From contig OY726561.1 in the NCBI GenBank assembly GCA_963383645.1, positions 137,764,227 through 137,828,226 on the forward strand: 64,000 nt of DNA, given 5' to 3'. This DNA comes from Muscardinus avellanarius (Eukaryota; Chordata; Mammalia; Rodentia; Gliridae). A model generated the notes under the pieces. The model was not told the origin of the DNA. It was given only the letters and a program-made list of their open reading frames with translations, and ran no database searches. The position numbers and the translations under genes are program-made. Within the stretch, counting starts at the first letter, position 1. Every line of letters starts with the position of its first letter. Positions 9,151 through 18,817 of the stretch are shown here, piece after piece.

Positions 9151-9447
9151 AAAAAAATAGGAAAAAAATATTCTCTGGTAAGAAAGAAAGTAAAAAGAAA
9201 TATTGAAATGTTATCTTTAAGTCGTCAAAAGCTTGGTATCAGACAAATGAAACTGTTATGTGAGATTATCATTTTTAATTTTTGATAAATTGCTATAATA
9301 CTAGATGTCAACCACTAAGCCAAGCATGGGAAGGAGGGATGGGGAGAGAATGGGGTGGGGATCGGGTGGGGGCTGACTGGGCGATGTGTGCATGTATGTC
9401 TACAAAAGTTTGTATCCCACTATGATGTATGAATACAGTGCACCAAT

Positions 9448-9448
<1 letters not shown>

Positions 9449-9489
<41 letters not shown>
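9449..9489. repeat. (AT)n microsatellite at the 3' end of L1 copy 2
   Basis: About 40 bp of alternating AT replaces the A-rich tail between GTGCACCAATAAAAT and the target-site duplication. Confidence 0.95.
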
Positions 9490-9501
9490 CAAATATAATC
9501 A

Positions 9502-9870
9502 ACAAAGGCAAAAACAAATAAAGGGTACTATACCAAGTAAAGAGCTTCTGCATGGGAGAAGAACCATCAGAGAGAAGAGATGGCCTATAGAACAAGGAAG
9601 ACATTTGAAAATTATATACCTGACAAGGGAGTCATATCCAGGGTAGTAAGGCACTCAACGCCTTCATGATAAGACTCAAACGATCCGTTTAACAAATGGG
9701 CAGGGCTGGGGTTGTGGCTCAGTGGTAGAGTGTTTGTCTAGCATTTGTGAGGCCCTGGGTTTGATTCCCAGCACGGAAAAGGAGGAGGGGGGAAACCTGA
9801 TTAGACATTTATCAAAAGAAGACATGCAAGCGGCCAACAGGTATATGAAAAAAAAAAAAAGCTCAATATA
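9502..9870 (+). mobile_element. Older L1 ORF2 fragment (right of copy 2), interrupted by an ID element
   Basis: Resumes the L1 broken at 6695: ACAAAGGCAAAAACAAATAAAG, 'AAAGAGCTTCTGCATGGGAG', then after the ID element 'TTATCAAAAGAAGACATGCA'. These are well-known L1 ORF2 stretches in sense order. The B1-dID at 9871 ends it. Confidence 0.8.
9703..9782 (+). mobile_element. ID SINE (monomeric, tRNA-Ala-type)
   Basis: GGGCTGGGGTTGTGGCTCAG with TAGAG, then the B box in GGTTTGATTCCCAGC and a short purine tail. It has no B1 part, so it is a stand-alone ID and not half of a dimer. Confidence 0.9.
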
Positions 9871-10080
9871 GCTGGGCGTGGAGGTACACGCCTTTGAGCT
9901 CAGTACTTGGGAGACGGAGACAGGAGGATCTCAGGTTTGAAGCTAGCCTTAGCAAGCGGTGAGCCTCTCAGCAACCTAGCGAGACACTGTTTCAAAACAA
10001 AAATTAAAAAGGGCTGGGGCTGTAGCTCAGAAGTAAAATGCTTTTGAGTTCACCAATCAACAAACAAACACAGAAACAAA
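9871..10080 (+). mobile_element. B1-dID SINE
   Basis: GCTGGGCGTGGAGGTACACG start, linker TTTCAAAACAAAAATT, ID part GGGGCTGTAGCTCAGAAG, and a CAAA-rich tail. Confidence 0.88.
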
Positions 10081-10090
10081 TGAAAAACGT

Positions 10091-10515
10091 CAGGTTGTGC
10101 CTGATCATGTGAGAGTCTACATAACATGGGAGTGATGCTGGGTCTCCATGATGTGAGAGTGGCTTGCATCCTCATGACGTGGGAGCGGGTTCTGGCCTCT
10201 GTGATGCAGAAGCACCTTTTTTTTTTTTTTTTCAGAGCTGGGGATGGAACCCAGGGGCATTCTACCTCCGAGCTACTACACCCCCAGCCCTATTTTTTAT
10301 TCTTTATTTTGAAACTGGGTCTCACTAAGTTACAAAAGGCCTCACTAAGTAGCTGAGGCTGTCTGTGAACTGCGATCCTCCAGTCTCAGCCTCCAAAATG
10401 CCGGGATTACAGGTGTGCACCACCATGTCCAGCTGCAACTCCAGTCTTCTATGATGTGGCAGCAGCTTCAGTCCTCCATGATGGGAGAGCGGCTTCCGTC
10501 CGCCATGATATCACA
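10091..10515. repeat. About 28-30 bp tandem array split by a SINE
   Basis: Imperfect units of the form 'TCCATGATGTGAGAGTGGCTT...' recur at about 10148, 10174, 10200, then after the SINE at about 10450, 10480 and 10505. Downstream, AATAAA at about 10616 followed by A-rich sequence looks like the 3' end of a retroposed or LTR-type transcript. The family is not recognised. Confidence 0.5.
10217..10434 (-). mobile_element. B1-dID SINE (antisense)
   Basis: T-run 10217-10232, ID part reversed, linker TTTTGAAACTGGG, and B1 end CACCATGTCCAGCT. It sits inside the tandem array. Confidence 0.9.
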
Positions 10516-10694
10516 GATCAGAGCAGTGTCCCTTCACGCTCTCCGCCATGGTGGCTGCTGACATTTATGCTTCGGAGCTGGCCCTATGGGCTAAAACCCT
10601 AAAACCAGGAGTCCCAATAAATCTATTCTCATCTGAAAAAAAAAGATAAAACCAAAATAAAAAATAAAAAAATGGTGTTAAAAAAAAGGAATCT

Positions 10695-10912
10695 TCCAGC
10701 AGAGTGGGCTTCTGCATGTCTCCAGTTCCAGTACTTTGGAGGCTGAGACAGGAGGATCGGCGGTTCAAGGCCAATGTTAGCAGTTTAGAGAGGCTTCTGG
10801 CAACTTGGAGCTGAGAGCTCATTTATTTTGAGACCCTGTTTCAAAATAAATAAAAAAGACCTGTGGATGTATCTCAGAGATGGAACCCTCTGGGTTCAGT
10901 CCTCAGTACTGA
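10695..10912 (+). mobile_element. B1-dID SINE, diverged
   Basis: The B1 part is degraded (CAGCAGAGTGGGCTTC) but GGAGGCTGAGACAGGAGGAT, linker TTTCAAAATAAATAAAA and ID part CTGTGGATGTATCTCAGAG are clear. Confidence 0.75.
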
Positions 10913-11240
10913 TAAGTGGGGTCCCTCCCCCATGGGATCTTGCAGCAGGAACAGGAGGCAGAACCCCGGAAGGCAGAAGCAGAGATATCGTGAGAATCCA
11001 GGTGCCTCGAGAATCCAAAGATCACAAGACTACAGATGTCCTGAGAGAATCGGCATGTTTATAAAATATCAGTGCCTCCGATCAGCCACGTGACTCAGCC
11101 GGCCAATCAGGACTACGCGCAACTCTCCAGATGTGTGGCCCGTCGGTCCCTTCCCCCACGGCTGGCTGACTCTCCAGAGGGTGCCGGGTCCGAATAAAGC
11201 AGCAGTTTCTGATAACCCAGTTGGTGTTTTTTCCTCCCTC
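10913..11240 (+). mobile_element. Possible solo LTR fragment
   Basis: GC-rich stretch with CCAATCAG at about 11103, then GTGCCGGGTCCGAATAAAGC, a polyadenylation signal in LTR-like R context. No target duplication or paired LTR was found. The class is not assigned. Confidence 0.35.
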
Positions 11241-11886
11241 CTAAACTACCTAACTCTATTTTCTACCTTTCAGATACCACAAAACTAATTCAAATAATTA
11301 ATAAAAAATTATAAGGGAGAAAATTTCCAGAGTACAAAATCTGATTTTTCTTAAAAAAGACTCAATTCCTCATAGCTGATGAGTGCCACCTATGGGCCAT
11401 CCATGGGAATTGCCCTTCAAGAGAACTTGCTGAACTGCCAAAAAGGCGATTGCTATAAAACACCCCACAGAGCGACTAAGGAGAAACACAGGTGTTTACT
11501 GAGTTACTTTGAAGGCTCAGTTCTGGGCAGTTGACAGGGGCCGGCGCCTGCATTTGCAGCCAGAGCATTGGGAATAGAAATACAAACTCTGCCCGGCTGG
11601 TTCATAGACACAGGGCTTAGCGTGAGGTCTAGTCTACTGGCAATCACTAAGTGCTCATGAGTAACAGAACAAATGATAGCCAGAACCACGAAGCACTTTG
11701 TGCAGAAATGGGTCAGGCGGCAAAGTTCACGGGGCCTGGGTTTCCAGGTTTGCATTCTGCCACACAAGTTAGCATCATTCAAAAGATATGATTTATTCAC
11801 TTGTGGAAACAAATGGCTCTCATATAGAAGCCCTTTTTTTTGAGAAACCGTAGCAAATCAGCAATTTTGAGGATCACAGAAAACCT
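11241..11886. other. No feature recognised (about 650 bp)
   Basis: Unique-looking sequence without a repeat family or gene signal that I can support. Confidence 0.45.
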
Positions 11887-11889
11887 AGT

Positions 11890-12060
11890 ATAGCAAGGCA
11901 TGGCAGTTCACACCATTGATACCAGTACTTAGGAGGCCGAAACAGGAGGATCGCCAGTTGCAGGTCAGCCTCAGCAATTTAGGCCCTGTTTCAAAGCAAA
12001 ATATAAAATATTTCAGAAGTAGAACACACCTGTGTTCAATCCCCAGTACTACCAAAAAAA
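11890..12060 (+). mobile_element. B1-dID SINE, internally shortened
   Basis: B1 part with GTACTTAGGAGGCCGAAACA, linker TTTCAAAGCAAAAT, and an ID part reduced to TTCAGAAGTAGAA...TTCAATCCCCAGTACT. Confidence 0.8.
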
Positions 12061-12380
12061 TTCTGGCACAATTGTGGCACTAGAAAATAACACTTTCTGT
12101 GAAACCATTTCTGTTTCAGGCTGTGCTGAGCTGTTTGTTTTTATTTCTTCTCTTTCTTCTTTGGTGTATGATGCAAATTTCTGGTGGCAGGGCAGCGCTG
12201 ACTGTTCTTGCCAGAAGCAGATGTCTGCATTCATTTATGATTTTAGGGATCGAAAACCACAGAGGGTGGCGCCGGGAAATATGGAAGATGCTGGGGAAAA
12301 TGTTGTCAAGGGAATGAGATCTCTGGAAGTCCCCTGACTTCTGAAAACTATTTATAGTACTGACTTCTGGAATTGGGACA
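12061..12380. other. No feature recognised (320 bp)
   Basis: Overlapping short frames only; no recognisable repeat. Confidence 0.45.
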
Positions 12381-12588
12381 TTTTTTTGGTGGTACCAGGG
12401 GTTGAACCCAGGGGCATTCTACTTCTGAGCTACACCCTCAGCCCTATTTTTTATTCCTTATTTTGAAACAGGGTCTCACCAAGTTGCAGAGGGCTTCACT
12501 GAGTAACTGAGGCTGGCCGTGAACTTATGATCCTTTTGTCTCAGCCTCCCGAGTGCTGGGATTACAAGTGTGCACCTCCATGCCTGGC
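12381..12588 (-). mobile_element. B1-dID SINE (antisense)
   Basis: T-run, GGTACCAGGGGTTGAACCCA, linker TTATTTTGAAACAGGG, and B1 end CCATGCCTGGCT. Confidence 0.9.
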
Positions 12589-12869
12589 TTTTGGGACATC
12601 ATTTTATAATTGAAAATATTTGAGATTTCAGAGTGTAGAACTAAGGCTTAAACGTTATTGATCTGCCACCCCCTCCCTTTGCCCTCCTCTGTATCTTTAG
12701 TCTGGCATTCCTGGGAAGTAGAGTCGTGGGAAGGGCAAATAGATAAAAAAAAGTAGGGCATAGGAGAGGCCGGTGGCTTAGTTGAAGATCAAATAACCTG
12801 ATTTGCATACTGGCCATGTCTGATTGAAGAGTCAGTTCTCAGCTGCAGGATCCACCATCGGACAATTTC

Positions 12870-13260
12870 CATTTTTTTTCTGTATCTATTGCTAGACTTT
12901 CAGGTCGTTTCTACCTCATGGCAATACTGTAATAAACATGAAGGTACATAGATCTCAAGATATTTCTTTGAATCTTTTGGATATATAACTAGAAGTGGGG
13001 TTGCTTGATAATATGGTAGTTATTTTTTAATTTTTTGAGGAACCTCGATGTCTATTTAGGTACTTTGCTTACTTTTTAATTGGATAACTTATTGTTTTTA
13101 TTGTTTTAGGGTACTGGGTTATATGAGTTTCTTATATATTTTGGATGTGAATTCCCTTACCAAATATATGGCTTGAAAATATTTTTTTCCTATTCTATAG
13201 GTGGCCTTTGTACTTTGTTGACTGTTTCCTTTGCTGGGGAGAAGCTTTAAAAACTTAAAC
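12870..13260 (-). mobile_element. Old L1 ORF2 fragment (antisense)
   Basis: Contains the reverse complement of familiar ORF2 stretches: GAATCTTTTGGATATATAAC, AGAAGTGGGGTTGCTTGATA, TTTTTGAGGAACCTCGATG, and later TCTTATATATTTTGGATGTG and TTTCCTTTGCTGGGGAGAAG. The segment between is shortened relative to intact L1. Confidence 0.8.
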
Positions 13261-13684
13261 TCAAGTTCTCATGATGAAACCGGGCTATGGGACCTAAAAA
13301 TATTAGGAAGATTGTTTTAAAACCCCTTGGTTGCATATATTTTGTGTAGCTGCCACAACCTTTCAGAGGTCTCTGAAACGATATTGTGTGTTATAATCTC
13401 TTCCTCATTTGTAACTGATGAAAAATTTTGAGTGCTAGCCTGTAGAACTCAGGCCAGATTGTTTAGCGTATATGCTTTGTAAGCAAAATGCACATTGAAC
13501 TTTACTTTTGCTCATGCTGCGATGCTGAGAGCAGATTCACACATGTGACATCAGGTTGCAGAGTGGTAGGAGTCTGAGAGCCTAGCAGTTCAGCTCCTGT
13601 CTGGGCTTCATGAAGAATAAATCTGAACAAATATGGGCAGGATCCTCAGGGTTGGTGAAGAGCTGTTCTTTCTTGAATATAATG
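13261..13684. other. No feature recognised (about 420 bp)
   Basis: No repeat family or coding signal seen. Confidence 0.4.
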
Positions 13685-13858
13685 TGTGTCAGGGTCCTCC
13701 AGAGACACAGGAGCGATACGATACCTGTGGGTATATATAAACACACATATTCCCTAACATTTATTCATGAGAAGTTGACTCATCCACCTACGGAGGCTGA
13801 GAAATCCCAGTATGTATAGTTAGTGAGCAGGACACAAGGAGAGCTAATGGTGTACATT
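13685..13858. repeat. Ancient interspersed repeat fragment (CAGGGTTCTCCAGAGA type)
   Basis: GTCAGGGTCCTCCAGAGACA, then CTACGGAGGCTGAGAAATCC and AGGAGAGCTAATGGTGTA are hallmarks of a widespread old mammalian repeat. I do not assign its family name. Confidence 0.5.
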
Positions 13859-13859
13859 A

Positions 13860-14275
13860 GGGACTAGCTATAGTTGCAGGCAGAGAGATCCCTAAGAGGA
13901 AAAGAACTTGTGGAGCCACCATCTGGAGGACAAGCAGCAGTTCTATTCTTGGCCTTATAGAGGGTCTGGGCAAAGTGGTCCACGTCAGTGTGGATGTGCA
14001 TATGTGGTCCTTGTGTGGAAGTTCACACGTATATATGGCGTGTGTACTTGTCAGTGTGATGTGCTCACGTGCATGTGTTTGGCCTAGTAATACCTTACAC
14101 AGTTGCACTGCGTGGGATGTGTGCTCATCTGTGGCTGCGTGGGCCAGGAAGGGTCCTGTCTGTGCCTCCGTCCTGTACTACCTCAGGGTCTCCACATTCT
14201 ACCCCCTACAGAGTGGTATTATGAGATGTGGCCCATAGTGGTCTTTGAGCCTATTAAAGTGGGCCCCAATTCCCC
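13860..14275 (-). mobile_element. LTR-like repeat A (ERV, minus strand), probable 3' LTR
   Basis: Homologous to 18310-18640, in the same orientation and 4.45 kb away. Shared features are the TTGCAGG...GGATGA/GGAAAAG block, GGAG..CAGCAGTT, the GTG-rich middle and CTTAC/TTACACA. It flanks minus-strand retroviral pol remnants, which suggests it is one end of a decayed provirus. It is CpG-rich in parts. Edges are approximate. Confidence 0.5.
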
Positions 14276-14550
14276 CAGCCACACAGGCGAGGATAGTTAA
14301 GCCCGTCTCCAGGATGAGTCCGGTGAGTTCCATCAGGTCGTAAGCGGGTCCTCTTGTAAGGTATGAGCAGCCTGTACCTCTGCACCCGTATTACTAAGGC
14401 TTGCTGTTGTGGTCTGGGATGTTTACACAGCGATCTCTGTGGACATGAGCACATTCCACCCTGGGCAGTAGTGAGCATACCTAATACCATTCTGTTCCGC
14501 GAAACCATCTTCTGCATCTGGGGTGTTTTTGTCAATTAAAAGAGAAAGAG
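14276..14550 (-). other. Unresolved ERV-internal sequence
   Basis: Between LTR-like repeat A and two B1 pieces. I find no clear frame. Confidence 0.3.
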
Positions 14551-14778
14551 CTATCAGGCATGGTGGCACCTGCCTATAATCCCAGTACTTAGGAGGCTGA
14601 GACAAGAGGATCACAAATTCGACGACAGCCTACAGAAGTAGTGAGACTCTCATCAACCTAGGGAGACCCTGTTTCAGAATTAAAAATAAGCTGAGCGTGG
14701 TGGCGCACACTTGTAATCTCAGCACTTGGGAAGTTGAGACAGAAGCATCTCAGCTTCACGGCCAGCCTCAGCTTCTGA
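14551..14778 (+). mobile_element. Two head-to-tail B1 units
   Basis: The first unit, 14551-14688, has CAGGCATGGTGGCACCTGCC with linker TTTCAGAATTAAAAATAA. It is followed without an ID part by a second B1 start at 14690 (GCTGAGCGTGGTGGCGCACA) that stops at about 14778. Either the second SINE inserted at the linker or the ID part was deleted. Confidence 0.8.
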
Positions 14779-14855
14779 GCTCCCTGTCACTTTCACAGTG
14801 TGGGGCATTTCTGCTATTATTTATCTAAGGAGGCCATCTAGTGCGGCGAGGTTGC

Positions 14856-14978
14856 TCATTTAAAGCCATACTGCCATGGGCACTTGTGCCCACTGCCTCT
14901 GCCAATGGGGGGCAAGGCCTTCAGCGACTTCTTCAGGGTTCCATTAAAGCATTTGATCATTCTAGCTGCTTGGGGCCA
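14856..14978 (-). pseudogene. Endogenous retrovirus integrase remnant
   Basis: A 40-codon open stretch on the minus strand before a stop. It shows the retroviral integrase block around the third catalytic residue of the DDE core (PQAA.MI...FNGTLK). The position expected to be the catalytic Glu reads Lys, so this copy is dead even apart from its stops. The spacing and the PQAA form suggest an ERV-L-like (class III) pol. It lies downstream, on the minus strand, of the reverse transcriptase remnant at 16560-16806. Confidence 0.6.
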
Positions 14979-15182
14979 GACTGAACAAGAGTGTTGGCAG
15001 TACCATTACTGGGGGTCTATACAGGCCTCTGCCCTGGAACATAATGTATAAAAGCTCCTTCCTGTTTGTGCAGATATTGGAAAGTTGCTTTGCTGTTAAT
15101 TTCCAAAATGTAAAAAGCAGTCAGAGCCTAGGTGCTCTGCAGGCACTCAGGCAGGGAGGGTGGTAGCTATTGCACTGCAGAG

Positions 15183-15183
<1 letters not shown>

Positions 15184-15232
<49 letters not shown>
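15184..15232. repeat. (TC)n microsatellite
   Basis: About 49 bp of nearly perfect TC. Confidence 0.95.
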
Positions 15233-15237
<5 letters not shown>

Positions 15238-15724
15238 TGTTCTAATGATTATCCCATAGTAAGAATGTAAAGGAAATTAAAGCCTTTAGCCTTAGAATCC
15301 CTAGAGACAATTGAAGCCTTTGGCCTTATGTAGGGGCCACCAGTGCCTCTGTTTACCTCCCCTTCTTTGTGTGTTGGCTTGGGTAAAGGACATGTAAACT
15401 CTGTTATTTCAAAGGCCCCATAGTCGATGAGCAACCAATACAGACCAATACAATAGAGGTAGAAACAAGGTAGATTATTGTCCCCTGCACTTAGGTAAGT
15501 TACTAGCCCATTGCCTTGGTAACGCAGATAAGAACATACCAATACAAAATCTGTATATAAAGGCCTGGGATGGAGAGGGGGACGGAGCTCCACTTTGGGG
15601 CTCTCCAGCGTGGCTGCCAGACACACTACTTAGCTTCTATTTTCTTACTATTTTCCTACTGATTTTGTAATAAAGACTAGTTGAAGCTGCATCAAGCTAT
15701 TAGTTTTAATTTCCCTATTCAACA
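15238..15724 (+). mobile_element. Solo LTR (plus strand), probably ERV-L/MT2-like
   Basis: About 487 bp, TG...CA-bounded by my estimate. It has two CCAATAC-like boxes near 15432-15452, a TATA box (TATATAAA) at about 15554, and AATAAAG at about 15669 after the transcribed-looking segment: the normal U3-R-U5 order. It sits in the opposite orientation to the surrounding pol remnants and interrupts them, so it is a later insertion. Ends are not confirmed by a target duplication. Confidence 0.5.
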
Positions 15725-16559
15725 AATTCTAGTTGAACAGAAGAAAAGCGTCCACAGCACTGTTAAAACCGTAACACCATTTCCACAGTCTCTCCCGCAT
15801 GTCCTTGCCCCACAGTGGGCGGTGCCCAAGCAACCAGTCCCGTGTGACCTTCAGAGTGGCCACAAGTTATTATCCGGAAGACTGTCCAGCTGTCTGTACA
15901 GGTATGCACGGGCCCAGTCTCTTTCATGAGAAATAACCAGGCTGCTTAGATCTCAGCCCATTGGCTGGAGCATCCAGCACCGGTCTCATATCAAAATGTT
16001 ACTGTTACAAGCTGTAAGGCCGTAGCTGCCCATGTGGGTGGCTGCCCGTGACAGGAGCCATCAGTGTATTACACTTCCACAGGTATAGAGGCTCTCCCTT
16101 TCTCACGGGGACTTGCGGCATCTCACACTTCTGCGCGTTCTTAGGCTATGTTTCTGTGGGTGTAGGGGCTTTCCCTTCTTATGGGGAGGGATTCAGGATG
16201 TCTAAGGGGACGGTTGCTTAGAACTGTACTGGCCTCCACAAAGTATATAACTGTTCAGACAAAATGCTACTAGAAAACCATGCTTGATGCTCTAAGTAAG
16301 CACCCCACTTTGTCAGAGTGGGCGTTTGGGCTATTCCAGTCTGAGGGATTCAGGTCCGAGACCTCAGCCAACCTTCAATAGAGTAGGTGGTCTATGCTAT
16401 GATTGACCCAGGACCTGTAATGGGTTCAAAAGCTAAGAGGGTGTCATATATGGCCTCTGTCCCTTTCTACAACTATAACCAAAATCCAATTTGGCTATTC
16501 CTGTGCCTTGTTTCTGCCATAACCCCCAAAGACCCAGATACATCTGTGACAATTTGACC
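15725..16559 (-). pseudogene. ERV pol interior, degraded
   Basis: Lies between the reverse transcriptase and integrase remnants in the expected place for the RT connection, RNase H and N-terminal integrase. I cannot show conserved motifs here, and frames are broken many times. Confidence 0.35.
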
Positions 16560-16806
16560 TTTCTCAGTCTATGACTGCTTCATTGTCACCTTTTGTCTTA
16601 TATGACCAGATATCTCCCAATAATTTGACAGAATAACCAGATCCCTGGACCCTGTTATCAGTGACTGCCCATCTCCATTCCTGGACAGTGGCTCAGAGAC
16701 TGCACACAGCTGCTTCTAACTCTGTAAGAGAATCAGAGGTCGGCATAACATCAATACAATTGTACAACAGGGGTTAGCATAACATCATCAATACAATCGT
16801 TACAAG
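16560..16806 (-). pseudogene. Endogenous retrovirus reverse transcriptase remnant
   Basis: On the minus strand, codons 16792-16778 read IDDVM, the catalytic YxDD box of retroviral RT. The residue before it is Cys where Tyr is usual. About 107 nt further along the minus strand, a QGSGYSVKLLG-like segment matches the RT thumb-side QGP...VKFLG signature. Stops follow. The IDD region is partly duplicated in tandem (16743-16768 and 16777-16806), which further breaks the frame. Confidence 0.6.
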
Positions 16807-16986
16807 CTTCAGCCTTTTGCCAAGAGGCTGCAATATAATGGAATTGTCTCAATTCATGTGACAGGTGGTCCAAGCCATCAGTTCTGAAATACCAGGTACC
16901 ACTGCATTTAAGGGTGATGTCAAGTTAGCTCCTGATGGTCCACTGATGTGCACCAGGAACCATCAGGTTGTGTGTGTGTGTGTGTG

Positions 16987-17161
16987 TGGTAGTGGGGTTC
17001 CTGGAAACCCTTCTACCTCCAGGCTACACTCCCAGACCTATTGTATATTTTTATATGGAAACAGGTCTCTTAAGCTAGCGAGGCTGGCTTCGAACCTTTG
17101 CGATCCTCCTGTCTCAGCCTCCCGAGCGTGGGAATGACAAGCGTGCGCCACCACGCTCAGC
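16987..17161 (-). mobile_element. B1-dID SINE (antisense), 'TTCCTGGAAACCC' subfamily
   Basis: Preceded by (TG)9 at about 16970-16987. It carries GGGGTTCCTGGAAACCCTTC where most copies here have GGGGATTGAACCCAGGGGCA, and TCTCTTAAGC in the B1 part. It ends CACCACGCTCAGC. Confidence 0.88.
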
Positions 17162-17989
17162 GGAACCATCAGCTTTTTGCACTGGCAACATGGAAGAGTT
17201 AAGTGGGCTTGAGGCAGATCACACCTGCCTGTTCTGGCTTCAATTTCTCATTGCCCCTCCGCCCGTTACTTGTGCTGCCCCACCTTCACAATCCTTGTGG
17301 CTTAAGGGAGCACGATGCACTGGCCACGTGCACTTGTAGTCAGAATTCACCAATAAATGTCTGCAGGTCAATCTCAGTAACACATCCACCCCAGGGTATA
17401 CTCAGCTATGGGGAATATGGACATGTCATATTGTTTAAGAGGCGGACTTCTGATTCCCAATGGCCCTGGGCCACATTGAGCTGTCAGACTGAGGGACAAC
17501 CAGCAAATAGTCAATTCACAAGCAGCCTCAGAGCAGCCAGTTCTCCCACCAGTACCCCAGTCAAGTCTCTCGTCTAGCCACCTGCCACTCACAAACGGCT
17601 AGATTTGCCCTGCATGGCCCGAGGAGCTCGAAGCGATCAAACTTGCCCCTGGTATGCCCCGCCCACCTCCAGAGCTTTCATCCGTGCATGCTGGAATGTG
17701 AGACTCCAAGACTTTTAATGCCTTCCTGACTTCTGGCTGGGGACACACCTCATCCCACTGTTGCAGAAATTCTCGGGGATAATTGCCCCAACGCCAGTCC
17801 GGGTGGAGAAGAGGAAGTTTATTACACCAGTGAGCTGAAGTTAGGCTAGCTCCTGAAAAAACTCTGGTTCCTGCTCCATGTGAGCGCTCATTTTTTAGAG
17901 CAAAGGGTAGAAGCAGGCAGGCGGGCTTACAGAAGTTGAGACGTGGCAACACTTGCACCCGCATTGCTTCCAGCTGATTCCTGATAACC
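17162..17989 (-). other. Unresolved ERV-internal / LTR-like sequence
   Basis: Flanked by pol remnants and LTR-like repeat B. On the minus strand AATAAACTTCCTCTTCTCC at about 17806-17824 looks like a polyadenylation signal in LTR-like context, with an open frame through 17964-17599. I could not identify gag or a second LTR with confidence. Confidence 0.3.
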
Positions 17990-18295
17990 CTAGTTAAGAG
18001 AAATCACTGGGTCCGTCGTCAGCATCAGTGTTATCGGGAATAGGAGGAGTGCAGAGAGTAGCGATTGCAGGAAATTCCTGAGCAAGCTACGACTTGACTT
18101 ACGACCTCGGTGACTCGAGCCTTTGCGACTCTTTAAGACCCTTTCTTCAGGGGGTTGCCTAGACACGTGGCGTTCCATTTTAGCAATTTTTCTACCACAC
18201 CGTTTCGTCTTGGGACCCGCATCATCCCAGTCCTCTGGAGGAGTTGTTCCTCCTGGGGCTGCTCCTCCACAAAGGCGTTGGGGGCATTCATCCAT
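17990..18295 (-). other. Open frame with Arg/Lys-rich then hydrophobic segment, ERV-associated
   Basis: A 101-codon minus-strand frame immediately inside LTR-like repeat B. Residues about 28-72 are very rich in Lys and Arg. Residues about 76-92 form a hydrophobic stretch (SLLSALLLFPITLMLTT). A basic region followed by a hydrophobic segment is reminiscent of long retroviral envelope leader peptides, but length, frame decay and missing downstream Env make this only a suggestion. Confidence 0.25.
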
Positions 18296-18309
18296 CCTGC
18301 CAATTTCCC

Positions 18310-18640
18310 GCTTATGCCAGCTACAGTTGCAGGTGGTGAAATCCCTAGGATGAAGAAGACATGGGGAGCCTCCACCTGGAGGAGAACAGCAGTTTTATTC
18401 TCCCCAGTTCTTCATATAGGGTCCCCGGGCAGGGGCACGTGCAGTGTGTTCTAGGCTGGACGCATGCGCAGAGGGCGCACAGCTGCGGGCAGCATGGCGC
18501 GCACGTGTGTTTAGCCTGGTCTTATCTTACACAACTGCAGCTACCCGGGATGAGCGCTTGTACAGGGGCTGCGCGGGCCCTCTGGCCTTATGTAGTATAC
18601 TTAACTTTGAAACCTGAAAGGCTCCGGACCCAAGAGGAGC
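18310..18640 (-). mobile_element. LTR-like repeat B (ERV, minus strand), probable 5' LTR
   Basis: Homologous to 13860-14275, same orientation. On the minus strand GAATAAAACTGCTGTTCTCC near 18390 would be the polyadenylation signal and R. It is CpG-rich (18440-18580). If this and repeat A are the two LTRs of one provirus, the pol remnants lie between them in the correct orientation. Confidence 0.45.
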
Positions 18641-18817
18641 TGAGATTTCACGAGCTTTCACTTTGACTCCAGAATCCTGTGCCAAAGTCTGGTGCCCCAG
18701 CTCAGAGCAGTCAGGTCTGCCTTAAATAAGTTTCCTCTTTATTTGTGTTTGTTTGTTTTGTCTTTTGTGGTGTCTTACCTCTGGGTAATCCTATTTTATA
18801 TTTTATTTTTATTTAAT

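Larger units (their letters stand above)
6696..9489 (+). mobile_element. Composite ORF1-only L1 element with antisense ORF2 block, copy 2
   Basis: Same layout as copy 1: 5'UTR 6696-7488, ORF1 (frameshifted) 7489-8403, antisense ORF2 block about 8404-9150, and 3'UTR with G-rich run at about 9320-9380. The tail is (AT)n, not poly-A. An 11-bp target-site duplication, aaatataatca, lies at 6685-6695 and 9491-9501. It is more diverged from copies 1 and 3 than they are from each other. It was inserted into an older same-strand L1. Confidence 0.9.

Noticed and set aside
9308..9646. Frames of 86-98 codons with Tyr/Ile runs
   Set aside because: They cross the (AT)n tail of L1 copy 2; the runs are alternating TA codons.
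18440..18470. CTCF-like text around GCAGAGGGCGCAC
   Set aside because: The right half fits but the CCASY half does not; it lies in a CpG-rich LTR-like repeat.
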